Counted from the stretch's first letter, positions 1-6,390 are shown. The stretch: DNA of 7,266 nucleotides from Methanomassiliicoccus sp. UBA386 (GCA_002498285.1 DAGU01000026.1:34347-41612), one strand, 5' to 3'. Notes: generated by a model not told the origin, from the sequence alone. Made by a program: numbers and translations.

Positions 1-543
1 CTGATCAAGCCAGGCCTGATCATCGTCGAAGGCCAGCTTCGTTCGCTTTGGAAGGCGTTCCGGCTGGACGACCGGGAGCTCACCTCCTTCACGATACGGC
101 TGCGCAATCAGATGAGCCATGACCAGTTCTGCGCCGTTCCCATGGACAAGAGGGCCATATTCCTTCCGCAGTGCCTTCGCTCCGCCGACTGTCCGGCTGA
201 CCTGACCACCGAGGGACTGGTGTGCAAGCGGTGCATGCGCTGCGGCATCGGGAAGGTGATAGACCGATTGGAGGAGGAGGGCCGCATGGTGTTCATAGTC
301 CCCGGCTCGACCTTCATCAAGCGCATGATAAAGAAATACCATCCCCAGGCGATCGTGGGAGTGGGATGCCTGCTCGAGGTCAAGGAGGGCCTGGAGATGG
401 CCGACAGCATCAACATGGTGGCCATGGGAGTGGTGACGTCCAAGGACGGGTGCGTGGAGACCACCATGGAGTGGGACAGGCTCCTGGAAGTGGCGAGCCT
501 CGTTCCCGGCGATCCCCTGACGGCAATTAGTTTAGCCCCCTGA
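1..543 (+). CDS. DUF116 family cysteine-rich protein, 5' end cut by window
   Basis: The reading frame is open from base 1 and ends at TGA 541-543, so at least 180 residues are present and the true start lies upstream. The internal ATG at 112 is not a good start because conserved-looking sequence continues before it. Counting from base 1, cysteines fall at residues 44, 58, 64, 75, 78, 81, 123 and 151. Residues 75-81 form a CxxCxxC cluster (CKRCMRCG). It is followed by the family-like blocks VPGSTFIKRM, VGVGCLLEV and VTSKDGCVETT, which I recognise as DUF116. The family is common in methanogens and anaerobes and has no settled function. The cysteine pattern suggests metal or Fe-S binding (inference). 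The next gene starts 9 bases downstream and encodes an iron-sulfur protein, so the two are probably co-transcribed and functionally linked. No signal peptide can be judged because the N-terminus is missing. Confidence 0.85.
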   Translation: MIKPGLIIVEGQLRSLWKAFRLDDRELTSFTIRLRNQMSHDQFCAVPMDKRAIFLPQCLRSADCPADLTTEGLVCKRCMRCGIGKVIDRLEEEGRMVFIVPGSTFIKRMIKKYHPQAIVGVGCLLEVKEGLEMADSINMVAMGVVTSKDGCVETTMEWDRLLEVASLVPGDPLTAISLAP

Positions 544-552
544 TGCCATCCC

Positions 553-1368
553 ATGGGGATGAGTGACGACCTCAGGGACCGGCTGAAGGCCAAGTGCGAG
601 GCGATGGACGTCCCGCTCATGGGGATCGCTCCGGCGCAGAGGTGGAACGACGAGCCGTTCAGTCCATGGGTCCCAGAGGAGTTCCGGCCCCTCTCCATCT
701 GGCCAGAGGTCCGTTCGGTGGTTGTGATCGGCCTTCCGGTGGACCTTCCCATCGTGGAGACCGCCCCGTCCATCTACTACTATGAGCTGTACAAGACGGT
801 GAACGCGCTGCTCGACCAGTCCGCCTACCGACTGGCCCGCTTCCTCGATCGCCATGGCCATCCGTCCATCTACATCCCTCGCGACGGGTACGGCTCCCTG
901 AGCGTGCTGAGGAGCGATCCTTTCGCGTTCTTCTCCCACCGCCACGCCGCCTACCTCGCCGGACTGGGGACATTCGGCGTGAGCAACATGCTGCTCACGC
1001 CCGACTACGGGCCCAGGGTGCGCTTCACCTCCGTCTTCACCACCGCCGAACTGCCGGCGGACGACGTAATGACCGGAGACCTGTGCACCAGGTGCATGCG
1101 GTGCTCCCGGCTGTGCCCCGCGGGAGCGCTCGACAGGAAAGGCTATCCTGAAGGGTTGACGAAAAAGGAGGCCTGCACTGAATACAACGCATCGCTGGCG
1201 CGGCGGCATGCGTCCCCCTGCGGGTGGTGCATCAGGGTGTGTCCGATCGGCCGGGACCGCGAGCGCTTTGAGAGGACCGAGCCCAGGTTGTACGAGAGCG
1301 AGGACGTCCGTCCAGAGCTGCACCGGGCGTGGAAGCACGTGCGCGCTCACGGAAGCGAGCAAAGCTAA
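553..1368 (+). CDS. QueG-like (COG1600) double [4Fe-4S] cluster protein
   Basis: This is a 271-residue protein related to epoxyqueuosine reductase. Cysteines at 178, 181, 184 and 188 (CTRCMRCSRLCP) form one ferredoxin-type motif. C208 (EACTEYN) with C223, C226 and C230 (CGWCIRVCP) matches the second, split cluster of QueG proteins. The block around 131-148 (HAAYLAGLGTFGVSNMLL) corresponds to the AGLGWIGKN region of the QueG fold. In QueG this fold holds cobalamin and reduces an epoxide on tRNA. Two differences argue against a true QueG. The protein stops soon after the second cluster and lacks the C-terminal HEAT-like domain of the usual 350-380 residue enzyme. Also, the VDSAPV-type segment carrying the catalytic Asp is not evident; RSDPFAFFSHR (120-130) stands there instead. 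It is therefore a QueG-like redox protein of unknown substrate, probably cytosolic and oxygen-sensitive. ATG 559 is an alternative start; neither start has a clear ribosome binding site. Confidence 0.82.
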   Translation: MGMSDDLRDRLKAKCEAMDVPLMGIAPAQRWNDEPFSPWVPEEFRPLSIWPEVRSVVVIGLPVDLPIVETAPSIYYYELYKTVNALLDQSAYRLARFLDRHGHPSIYIPRDGYGSLSVLRSDPFAFFSHRHAAYLAGLGTFGVSNMLLTPDYGPRVRFTSVFTTAELPADDVMTGDLCTRCMRCSRLCPAGALDRKGYPEGLTKKEACTEYNASLARRHASPCGWCIRVCPIGRDRERFERTEPRLYESEDVRPELHRAWKHVRAHGSEQS

Positions 1369-1385
1369 TTATGCGGTTCGGCTTG

Positions 1386-1391
1386 GGTGGG
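1386..1391 (+). promoter_or_regulatory. Ribosome binding site choosing the start at 1395
   Basis: GGTGGG, with GGTG at 1386-1389, lies 5 bases before ATG 1395 and matches the archaeal anti-Shine-Dalgarno core. The competing ATG at 1371 lies 2 bases after the previous stop, and the ATG at 1329 lies inside the previous gene. Neither has a comparable motif, so 1395 is preferred. Confidence 0.5.
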
Positions 1392-1394
1392 CGC

Positions 1395-2369
1395 ATGAGC
1401 TCCGAGGAGGCGCTGGCGGACCGGTTCCGCCGCGCGCTGTACGTGCACCTGGCGGAAGGCGGGCACCTCGATCACGAGGACGATGACCGGGCGATCTCAG
1501 ACTCGCTGTCGCACCTGGGCCGCGCCATGGCCGAGTTCCTGAGCGGCAGGATCAACCTGGCCACGCTTAAGTACCGCATGGACAACGCGTTCGTGGAAAC
1601 AGGGTGCTCGTTCCCTCCCCGCGAGGCCGTGGACGCCATGCGCGAGGCCGTGCTCAGTATCGACGTGGACGAGATCTCGCCTGCCCTGTCGGAGCTGGGC
1701 AGCATGCCCGAGGACATCACCGATGCCAAGGGCCGGCTGCTGGATGCCGAGAGGTTCATCGAGCGACAGGCGTCCAGAGGCTCGGTCGAGCGCTCGTTCG
1801 GCGACAGCTTCTCCGCCCTTCTGATGTGCCTGTGGCACCTCCAGGCCCCCGGGATGTGGCCGATGCGCCACGGCCCGCTAATGAAAGTGCTGCAGAACGA
1901 AGGCCTGGTGGGCCGCGGGGACCCGCCCCAGGACCTGGTGGACCTCATCATCGCGGTGCGCCATCTGGAGGAGGCGACGGGAGCGGGGCGATATGACCTC
2001 GGCCGCCTGCTGCCGCTGCTGGACGATGAGCTTCCGCCGGAGGAGGATTGCATCCGGGGCAGCGCCGAACGCATCAAGGCCCTGGTGGAGGAAGGCGGCT
2101 GGGACCTTGCCCTGCGGTGGTGCGACCTTCTCCTGGCATTCCGCCCTCAAAGCACAGAAGCGCTGTACGGACGCATAGCCGCCTACGAGGGCAAGGGGCT
2201 GCACATGATGGCGATGGCCGAGGCGGAGGACCTGGTTGAACTGCTGCCCGAGGACCTGACGGCCCACCGGAGGCTTCTCGCCCTGTACAAAGAGAAGAGG
2301 ATGGTCCCCGATTACAACCGCGAGGTACGGAGGTTCAAGGCGATCATGGACGCCCGGCGCGGCGCCTAA
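1395..2369 (+). CDS. Unrecognised helical protein with TPR-like C-terminus
   Basis: I do not recognise this 324-residue protein (332 if started at ATG 1371). It is acidic, predicted mostly alpha-helical, and has no signal peptide or membrane segment. Residues 1-125 are charged helices. Residues 134-200 form a denser hydrophobic helical block (FGDSFSALLMCLWHLQ, then a Trp/Met/His-rich turn and DLVDLIIAVRHLEEATG). This block faintly recalls the helical domain found beside some restriction and McrB-like proteins, but the resemblance is too weak to name. Residues 221-320 look like two to three degenerate TPR units: WDLALRWCDLLLAFRPQSTEALYGRIAAY by pattern, then MAEAEDLVELLPEDLTAHRRLLALY. Such repeats usually serve protein-protein contact. 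The gene follows the QueG-like gene by 26 bases (2 with the earlier start), so it may share its transcript. TAA 2367-2369 is followed by a promoter for the next gene. Confidence 0.75.
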   Translation: MSSEEALADRFRRALYVHLAEGGHLDHEDDDRAISDSLSHLGRAMAEFLSGRINLATLKYRMDNAFVETGCSFPPREAVDAMREAVLSIDVDEISPALSELGSMPEDITDAKGRLLDAERFIERQASRGSVERSFGDSFSALLMCLWHLQAPGMWPMRHGPLMKVLQNEGLVGRGDPPQDLVDLIIAVRHLEEATGAGRYDLGRLLPLLDDELPPEEDCIRGSAERIKALVEEGGWDLALRWCDLLLAFRPQSTEALYGRIAAYEGKGLHMMAMAEAEDLVELLPEDLTAHRRLLALYKEKRMVPDYNREVRRFKAIMDARRGA

Positions 2370-2387
2370 CGGTGCATTGGAAGCCGA

Positions 2388-2402
2388 AATATCCTTTTAA
2401 AC
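2388..2402 (+). promoter_or_regulatory. Archaeal TATA-type promoter for the MFS gene
   Basis: An AT-rich island (AAATATCCTTTTAAAC) stands out in GC-rich surroundings. The TTTTAAA core is at 2395-2401, centred about 23 bases before GTG 2421. Archaeal transcription normally begins about 22-27 bases after the box centre, so the transcript should begin at or very near the start codon. A perfect 8-base palindrome, GACCGGTC, occupies 2413-2420 directly before the start codon. It could be an operator half-site or chance. Confidence 0.55.
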
Positions 2403-2420
2403 AGTGGCTGTTGACCGGTC

Positions 2421-3665
2421 GTGAAGCTCGGGCTCGCAGTGTTCAGGAACGTTCCCCGGCAGGTAAAGTGGCTGATCTACCTGCTCTCCTTCTCCAACGT
2501 CGGGGTGGGATACTTCTGGGTGGCCACCGCGGCCTACCTGCCCGAGCGGGGCCTGACCTCCGGGGACGTGGGGATCATCCTGGCCGTGAACGGCCTGGCA
2601 TTCATCGTCGCCGCCATACCCATGGGCATAATGGCCGACCGCATGGGAAGGAAGCGGATCCTGATATGGGGCCTCCTGGGCACGCCGCCCGCCCTGCTGA
2701 TATACGGCATCACCTCCAGCTTCGAGTGGCTTCTGCTGGCGTCGGCCATAACCGGCGTGTCGGAGGGAGCGTTCCTGACCACCTGGAACGCCCTGATCGC
2801 CGACATGACGACCACCGAGAACCGCTCGGAGGCGTTCTCCCTGTCGTTCCTGGCCGCCTCGCTGTCCTCCGGCGTGGGTCTCGCGCTGCCCCTGGTGTTC
2901 CCGCCTCTGCAGGGCCTCACCGGCCTCACCTCAGAGGGGATGCACACGGCGTTCTTCATCCTCCTGGCAGTGTTGACGCTGGTCAGCCCCCTCACCCTCC
3001 ACCAGCTGTTGAAGGATCATTCGGAAACGATGAGGACCGGCGTATCGCTGCGACGGGGCGAGAATCTGCGCCCCATGCTGAAGTTCTCCGCCCTGAACAG
3101 CCTGATCGGGCTGGGGGCGGGGATAATCATCCCTCTCATCCCAACCTGGATGTTCATACGTTTCGGAGCGTCCGACGCCATCACGGGGCCGCTCATGGCG
3201 GTGGCCAGCATGACCATCGCCTTTGCCTCGGTGGGCAGCGCCGGCCTTGCCCGCCGGTTCGGAATGGTGAAGGCCATCGTCATGTGCCAAGGAGCGTCCA
3301 CGGTCTTCATGATGGCCCTGGCGTTCGCCCCCGGCATGGGGCCGGCGGCGCTGTTCTACGTCCTCAGGTCCGCCTTGATGAACATGGCCACCCCGCTGAG
3401 CGACTCCTTCCTCATGGGGCTGATCACTAAGGAAGAAAGAGGCCTGGCCAGTGCCATCAACTCCCTGGTGTGGCGCCTGCCGAACTCGGTGACCACGGTC
3501 ATCGGCGGCACCCTTCTGGCCGCCGGCTACCACGTGCTGCCGTTCGCCATGGCCACCGTCTGCTACGTCGTCTCCATATCGCTGTTCTATTCCATCTTCC
3601 GCAACCACCAGCCCCTTGTGGAGGACGCGCCGGCCATCGGCGATCGCCCCTCCCCGCAGGGATGA
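2421..3665 (+). CDS. Major facilitator superfamily transporter (probable efflux)
   Basis: This 414-residue polytopic membrane protein has the usual MFS length and a pattern of about 12 hydrophobic helices. The first helix begins near residue 15. Motif A of the loop between helices 2 and 3 is clear at residues 69-79 (GIMADRMGRKR). A degenerate copy (LARRFGMVKAIV) opens the second half, giving the expected pseudo-symmetry. Near the end, RSALMNMATPLSDSF and KEERGLASAINSL resemble the helix 10-11 region of drug-efflux-type MFS_1 proteins. The substrate cannot be read from the sequence. Proton-coupled export of a small hydrophobic or toxic compound is the default inference. The start is GTG 2421, supported by the TATA-like box about 23 bases upstream (leaderless); GTG 2439 is an in-frame alternative. 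The short C-terminal tail (about 15 residues) is polar and proline-rich. The gene appears to be transcribed separately from the cluster before it. Confidence 0.9.
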   Translation: MKLGLAVFRNVPRQVKWLIYLLSFSNVGVGYFWVATAAYLPERGLTSGDVGIILAVNGLAFIVAAIPMGIMADRMGRKRILIWGLLGTPPALLIYGITSSFEWLLLASAITGVSEGAFLTTWNALIADMTTTENRSEAFSLSFLAASLSSGVGLALPLVFPPLQGLTGLTSEGMHTAFFILLAVLTLVSPLTLHQLLKDHSETMRTGVSLRRGENLRPMLKFSALNSLIGLGAGIIIPLIPTWMFIRFGASDAITGPLMAVASMTIAFASVGSAGLARRFGMVKAIVMCQGASTVFMMALAFAPGMGPAALFYVLRSALMNMATPLSDSFLMGLITKEERGLASAINSLVWRLPNSVTTVIGGTLLAAGYHVLPFAMATVCYVVSISLFYSIFRNHQPLVEDAPAIGDRPSPQG

Positions 3666-3693
3666 TGTCGAGAACGAAAGGCGCGCGGGCCCA

Positions 3694-3882
3694 TTGAGGC
3701 GGGGGGCCAGACAGGACGGTCCGGTTGGCAATGCAAGGCCGGTCGACGCGGCGATCTTCCTCCTGTCGGCAGCCGGCCTCCTGGTAGATGGGGCGCCGGG
3801 CATAGCGATAAGGCTCCGAACGTGGTTCCTGTCCATGCACTCGGAACAGGTACTGGATACCATGAGGGGGGTGAGGAGATGA
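3694..3882 (+). CDS. Possible small membrane protein or gene remnant, ATGA-coupled to DUF998
   Basis: Bases 3666-3878 hold no confident gene, but this frame deserves mention. It is open from within the MFS gene to TGA 3880-3882. That stop overlaps ATG 3879-3881 of the DUF998 gene as ATGA, a common sign of translational coupling. From TTG 3694 it encodes 62 residues with one hydrophobic stretch (AAIFLLSAAGLLVDGAPGIAI) and a charged tail (HSEQVLDTMRGVRR). By my count, 47 of 62 codons end in G or C. That is clearly more than in the neighbouring frames, although less than in the flanking genes. I recognise no family. TTG 3694 has no evident ribosome binding site, and the only ATG well inside the frame (3835) would leave 15 residues. 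It could equally be a decayed remnant or chance in GC-rich DNA. Confidence 0.25.
   Translation: MRRGARQDGPVGNARPVDAAIFLLSAAGLLVDGAPGIAIRLRTWFLSMHSEQVLDTMRGVRR
3867..3874 (+). promoter_or_regulatory. Ribosome binding site deciding the DUF998 start
   Basis: GGGGGTGA ends 4 bases before ATG 3879 and contains the full archaeal GGTGA core. It favours ATG 3879 over the upstream in-frame ATG at 3822. The extra 19 residues from 3822 are not hydrophobic and look unlike the family N-terminus. Confidence 0.7.
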
Positions 3883-4478
3883 AGGATAGGGGCATCGACA
3901 GGGAGGCCCGCCGCAGGGCGGGCGCCATACTCTTCGTGGGAGGCATGCTGTTCCTAATGCTCATGCTCCTCGCCGAGCTCCTGTATCCGGGGTACAGCAC
4001 CTCTTACCACCACATCAGCCAGCTGGGGGTCGGGCCGTTTCCGTCCAACGTAATGTTCAACGCCTCGGTCTTCCTGTTCGGCGTTTCCGGGGTGGCCGCC
4101 GCCGCCATGCTTTACCGCGGAGAGCGGGGCCGGCCGTTCTGCGCCGTTCTGGCGGTCGCAGGTGTGGGGGCCATGGGGGTCGGGCTCTTTCCCCAGGACA
4201 TGCCGGCGCCCCATGCCCTCTTCGCCCTCCTGGCCTTCGGGGGCGGAGCAATGACGGCCATTCTCTCCCATAGGGCAATGGGGCGGCATCTGGGCCGGAT
4301 CGGGGCGTTGCTGGGCATCATCAGCCTGGCAGCTTTGGCGCTGTTCTTGTCAGGCCTGCATCTGGGCCTGGGCGGCGGGGGCATGGAGAGGATGATCCTC
4401 TACCCGTCGCTGCTGTGGATCCTGGCGATGGGCGCGGTGCTGATGCGGGACGGAGAGGTTACCGCACCAGTTCGCTGA
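3879..4478 (+). CDS. DUF998 family six-helix membrane protein
   Basis: This is a 199-residue integral membrane protein. About six hydrophobic segments are visible near residues 14-36, 57-79, 85-103, 112-129, 140-160 and 169-188. DUF998 features are present: AELLYPGYST after helix 1, then HHISQLG, FNASVFLFG at the start of helix 2, and GVGLFPQD before helix 4 with a histidine soon after (PAPHALFALL). These conserved polar residues cluster on one side of the membrane. The family is widespread in archaea and actinobacteria and its biochemical role is unknown, so none is assigned. Its coding sequence converges with the minus-strand NYN/LOTUS gene and overlaps its 3' end by 20 bases. A small upstream frame may be translationally coupled to it. 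Confidence 0.85.
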   Translation: MKDRGIDREARRRAGAILFVGGMLFLMLMLLAELLYPGYSTSYHHISQLGVGPFPSNVMFNASVFLFGVSGVAAAAMLYRGERGRPFCAVLAVAGVGAMGVGLFPQDMPAPHALFALLAFGGGAMTAILSHRAMGRHLGRIGALLGIISLAALALFLSGLHLGLGGGGMERMILYPSLLWILAMGAVLMRDGEVTAPVR

Positions 4479-5883
4479 TCGGCCGGGCGGGCCGGCGGCC
4501 CTTCCTCTTGCTCACATACACATTGCGGCCCTCCTTTTGGAGGGTGAAGAGGTCAGCGTACTCTTCCAGGAACTCCCTCAGGCCGCTCTTGCCCATGCTC
4601 TTGAAGTCCAGCTCGGGGGCGATGCGCTTGAGCTCCTTGCTCATCTGAGGTAGGAACGCTCGTCCGTCGTCCTTGACCGCAGCCTCGAAGGCCTTGGTGA
4701 CCAGGCGGACCACCTCCATCGGCCTCAGTTCAGACCCGGCCTCGGCCGCCGGTTCCGGCTGGACTGGATCCGGCTGGGCCGGCTCCTCGACCGGTTGGAT
4801 GACCTCCGGCACCGTTCCGATCTCCTCCTCCACCTTGGCGACCGGCCGTACCAGCATGCTCTTGCCCCTGCGGTTGAGGGCGAAGTGGGACGGTAGCGCC
4901 TCCAGCAGGTGGGAGATCTTCTCCCTGCCGTAGAGGCTGCTGTCAAAGGACGGATCGAGCTTGCGCGCCGCCTTGAACAGCTTGAAGGTGTCGACCCAGC
5001 CGTCCGGGGCCTTCTCCGCTGCCTCATATGCGCGGTACATCATGGGAAGGGCTTCCTCCGGGGGCCTTGCACAGGTGCACGCAGGCGCGGCCTCCTTTGT
5101 CCGCTCCTCCTCCGGCCCCTTCTTCTCCCCCTTCCTCTGCACGTATATGGCCCCGCGGTCGAAGCGCTCCACCTCGAACACGTCATCCAGCTCCTCGATG
5201 AGGTTGAGGAGCGACGGTTTTCCGTAGGTGCGGGTGTCGAAGCCGGGGTCCAGGCGCCGCAGCGCGGCACCGATGTCCCCGTTGAGGGCCCTCCCGTCGT
5301 CGTTGACTGCCGAATCGAAAGCCCTGTTCAGGAGCTCGAGGGCGTCCCGGACAGGCCGCTGCTTGCGCTGGCCCCGGGGGCGGTCCTTCTCCTTCGCCCC
5401 TTCGTCGGAGTCGTCCTGCTCCTTGCCGAGGTTCTCGGTGGAGACGAAGACGTCGCAGGCGCGTCGGAAGGAGTCATGGGTTTCCTTCCTGCCTATCCCA
5501 ATGACGAACAGGCCGTGCTCCCTTATCTTTATGGCCAGCGAGGTATAGTCGGAATCGCTGGAAACGATGACGAAACCCTTTACGATGCCATCGTGGAGGA
5601 TGTCCATGGCATCGATGATGAGCGCGATGTCGGTGGCGTTCTTGGTGACATGGCGGTTAGAGATGTTTGGGAACTGCTGGTAGGGGGTGAGGGCGAACTC
5701 CTTAAGCTTGGCCTTCCAGTTGCTGACCTGTCCTCCTCCCGTCCAGTTACCATAGACCCTGCGGATTATGACCGATCCGTACTTGGACGCTTCCGCCAGC
5801 ATCTCCTCGATGAGGGTGGCCGAAGCGTTGTCTCCATCAACTAGGAAGGCGAGCTGCCTGTCCTCAATCCTTTTCTCGTCCAT
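4459..5883 (-). CDS. NYN (PIN-like) domain protein with three LOTUS/OST-HTH-like repeats
   Basis: This 474-residue protein is a probable RNA-binding nuclease. The N-terminal NYN/LabA-type domain (about 8-152) keeps the acidic metal site of the PIN fold: D16 and N19 in FLVDGDN, D85 and D91 in NATDIALIIDAMD, and D110 and D112 in VSSDSDYTSL. FRRACDVFV closes the domain. Three related modules follow at about 176-250, 275-348 and 386-460. Each has a helix rich in Ala, an acidic turn (DDGRAL, PDGWVD, DDGRAF), a hydrophobic helix, a Y/M-G-K/R turn (TYGKPS, LYGREK, SMGKSG) and a closing strand (AIYVQRK, SMLVRPV, NVYVSKR). This is the LOTUS (OST-HTH) winged-helix pattern, known to bind RNA. Linkers are charged (153-175) or Pro/Glu-rich (349-386). 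ATG 5883 is chosen over TTG 5916, because the TATA-like box and GGAG site fit only the former. The RNA target is unknown. Confidence 0.88.
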   Translation of the reverse strand: MDEKRIEDRQLAFLVDGDNASATLIEEMLAEASKYGSVIIRRVYGNWTGGGQVSNWKAKLKEFALTPYQQFPNISNRHVTKNATDIALIIDAMDILHDGIVKGFVIVSSDSDYTSLAIKIREHGLFVIGIGRKETHDSFRRACDVFVSTENLGKEQDDSDEGAKEKDRPRGQRKQRPVRDALELLNRAFDSAVNDDGRALNGDIGAALRRLDPGFDTRTYGKPSLLNLIEELDDVFEVERFDRGAIYVQRKGEKKGPEEERTKEAAPACTCARPPEEALPMMYRAYEAAEKAPDGWVDTFKLFKAARKLDPSFDSSLYGREKISHLLEALPSHFALNRRGKSMLVRPVAKVEEEIGTVPEVIQPVEEPAQPDPVQPEPAAEAGSELRPMEVVRLVTKAFEAAVKDDGRAFLPQMSKELKRIAPELDFKSMGKSGLREFLEEYADLFTLQKEGRNVYVSKRKGRRPARPISELVR

Positions 5884-5891
5884 TAAGAGAT

Positions 5892-5895
5892 CTCC
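5892..5895 (-). promoter_or_regulatory. Ribosome binding site of the NYN/LOTUS gene
   Basis: On the minus strand GGAG lies 8 bases before ATG 5883. It supports this start rather than the in-frame TTG at 5916, which would lie upstream of the predicted transcription start. Confidence 0.5.
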
Positions 5896-5926
5896 AATAA
5901 GTGTTGCCTGTCTCAAAGGTAGGTAT

Positions 5927-5936
5927 GATAAAATAG
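5927..5936 (-). promoter_or_regulatory. Archaeal TATA-type promoter of the NYN/LOTUS gene
   Basis: Read on the minus strand the box is CTATTTTATC, one of the most AT-rich spots in the window. A start about 25 bases downstream would fall near 5906, giving a leader of about 22 bases that contains the GGAG site. The gene is thus likely transcribed on its own, not only by read-through from the TM2-like gene upstream. Confidence 0.6.
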
Positions 5937-5971
5937 TTTTGCTAGCGACCCGAGCCGTGGGCGCGGACGCT

Positions 5972-6334
5972 TCACCAGGGCCTCGCTCCGCTCTCCCTTA
6001 CCGAACGGTTGTACTCCCTGACAGTGCGGTAGGCGTCATATATCTGCCATATCCAGATCGCCGCCGCGGCCGCCGCCGTGAAGAGCAGGAAGAACAGCAG
6101 GAGGAGAACCACCACCACGATGAAGATGGCCACGCCCTGGGCGAAGCGGCGCAGGTACACGTGGCCGAGGCCGGGCACCAGCGCCGCCAGGATGATGGCG
6201 AGGGCAACGCTCTTCTCCTCCACGTGGGTGGGCTGCCATGGCGGCGGTGACCGGTCTGGCACCCGATATGCCTGGGGCCTGTCGTCCTCACCAGTGTCCG
6301 GGGGCGGCCCCTCATCGATACGCGTACGGTCCAT
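5972..6334 (-). CDS. Small TM2-like membrane protein
   Basis: This 120-residue protein (125 if started at ATG 6349) has a polar, proline-rich N-terminal tail of about 40 residues with no signal peptide. Two hydrophobic segments follow, near 42-57 and 66-98. The sequence LVPGLGHVYLRRFAQGVAIF resembles the PGLGxxYxG turn of TM2-type and related small membrane domains. The end of the second helix runs into WQIYDAYRTVREYN, matching the W-x-x-x-DAY-x-x-A/V-x-x-YN ending common in that group. The second segment is unusually long and monotonous (runs of V, L, F, then A), so it may be one long helix or two packed ones. Function is unknown; such proteins are inferred to be membrane anchors or adaptors. 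The stop is TGA at 5974-5972, and the NYN/LOTUS gene starts 88 bases further on in the same direction. Confidence 0.72.
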   Translation of the reverse strand: MDRTRIDEGPPPDTGEDDRPQAYRVPDRSPPPWQPTHVEEKSVALAIILAALVPGLGHVYLRRFAQGVAIFIVVVVLLLLFFLLFTAAAAAAIWIWQIYDAYRTVREYNRSVRESGARPW

Positions 6335-6359
6335 GGATGAAGCACGCATCGGCCGCTAC

Positions 6360-6368
6360 ATTAGATTT
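6360..6368 (-). promoter_or_regulatory. Weak TATA-like box before the TM2-like gene
   Basis: The minus strand reads AAATCTAAT. A start 25-27 bases downstream would fall at about 6337-6339, just before ATG 6334. This would make the transcript almost leaderless and exclude ATG 6349. No ribosome binding site is seen before either ATG, which is consistent. The box is a poor match, so the call is tentative. Confidence 0.3.
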
Positions 6369-6390
6369 GGCCGGGTTTCGATGCGGGAAG

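Noticed and set aside
532..1362. A 276-codon minus-strand frame opposite the QueG-like gene
   Set aside because: The plus strand carries both complete ferredoxin-type cysteine motifs; the minus frame shows none.
553..1368. Naming the QueG-like protein as epoxyqueuosine reductase (queG)
   Set aside because: It is too short, lacks the C-terminal tRNA-contacting region and the recognisable catalytic segment, and the likely archaeal host would not be expected to make queuosine.
2372..3430. A 352-codon plus-strand frame overlapping the MFS gene
   Set aside because: Its product is rich in Gly, Arg, His and Pro without hydrophobic or domain pattern. The MFS frame in the same stretch has motif A and membrane helices.
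2931..3863. A 310-codon minus-strand frame under the MFS gene and the following gap
   Set aside because: It is antisense to a well-supported transporter, with low-complexity Gly/His/Arg composition and no recognisable domain.
3666..3878. Search for a tRNA, small RNA hairpin or terminator in the widest intergenic stretch
   Set aside because: There is no cloverleaf-like arrangement, no strong inverted repeat with a T-run and no repeat array; only the possible small frame was worth listing.
4909..5844. A long plus-strand frame (311 codons) across the NYN/LOTUS gene
   Set aside because: It is antisense to a gene with clear domain motifs, has no family resemblance or ribosome binding site, and is typical of shadow frames in GC-rich DNA.
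5884..5916. TTG 5916 as the start of the NYN/LOTUS gene, adding 11 residues
   Set aside because: It lies only about 15 bases from the TATA-like box, upstream of the expected transcript start. ATG 5883 has a GGAG site and begins right before the NYN domain.
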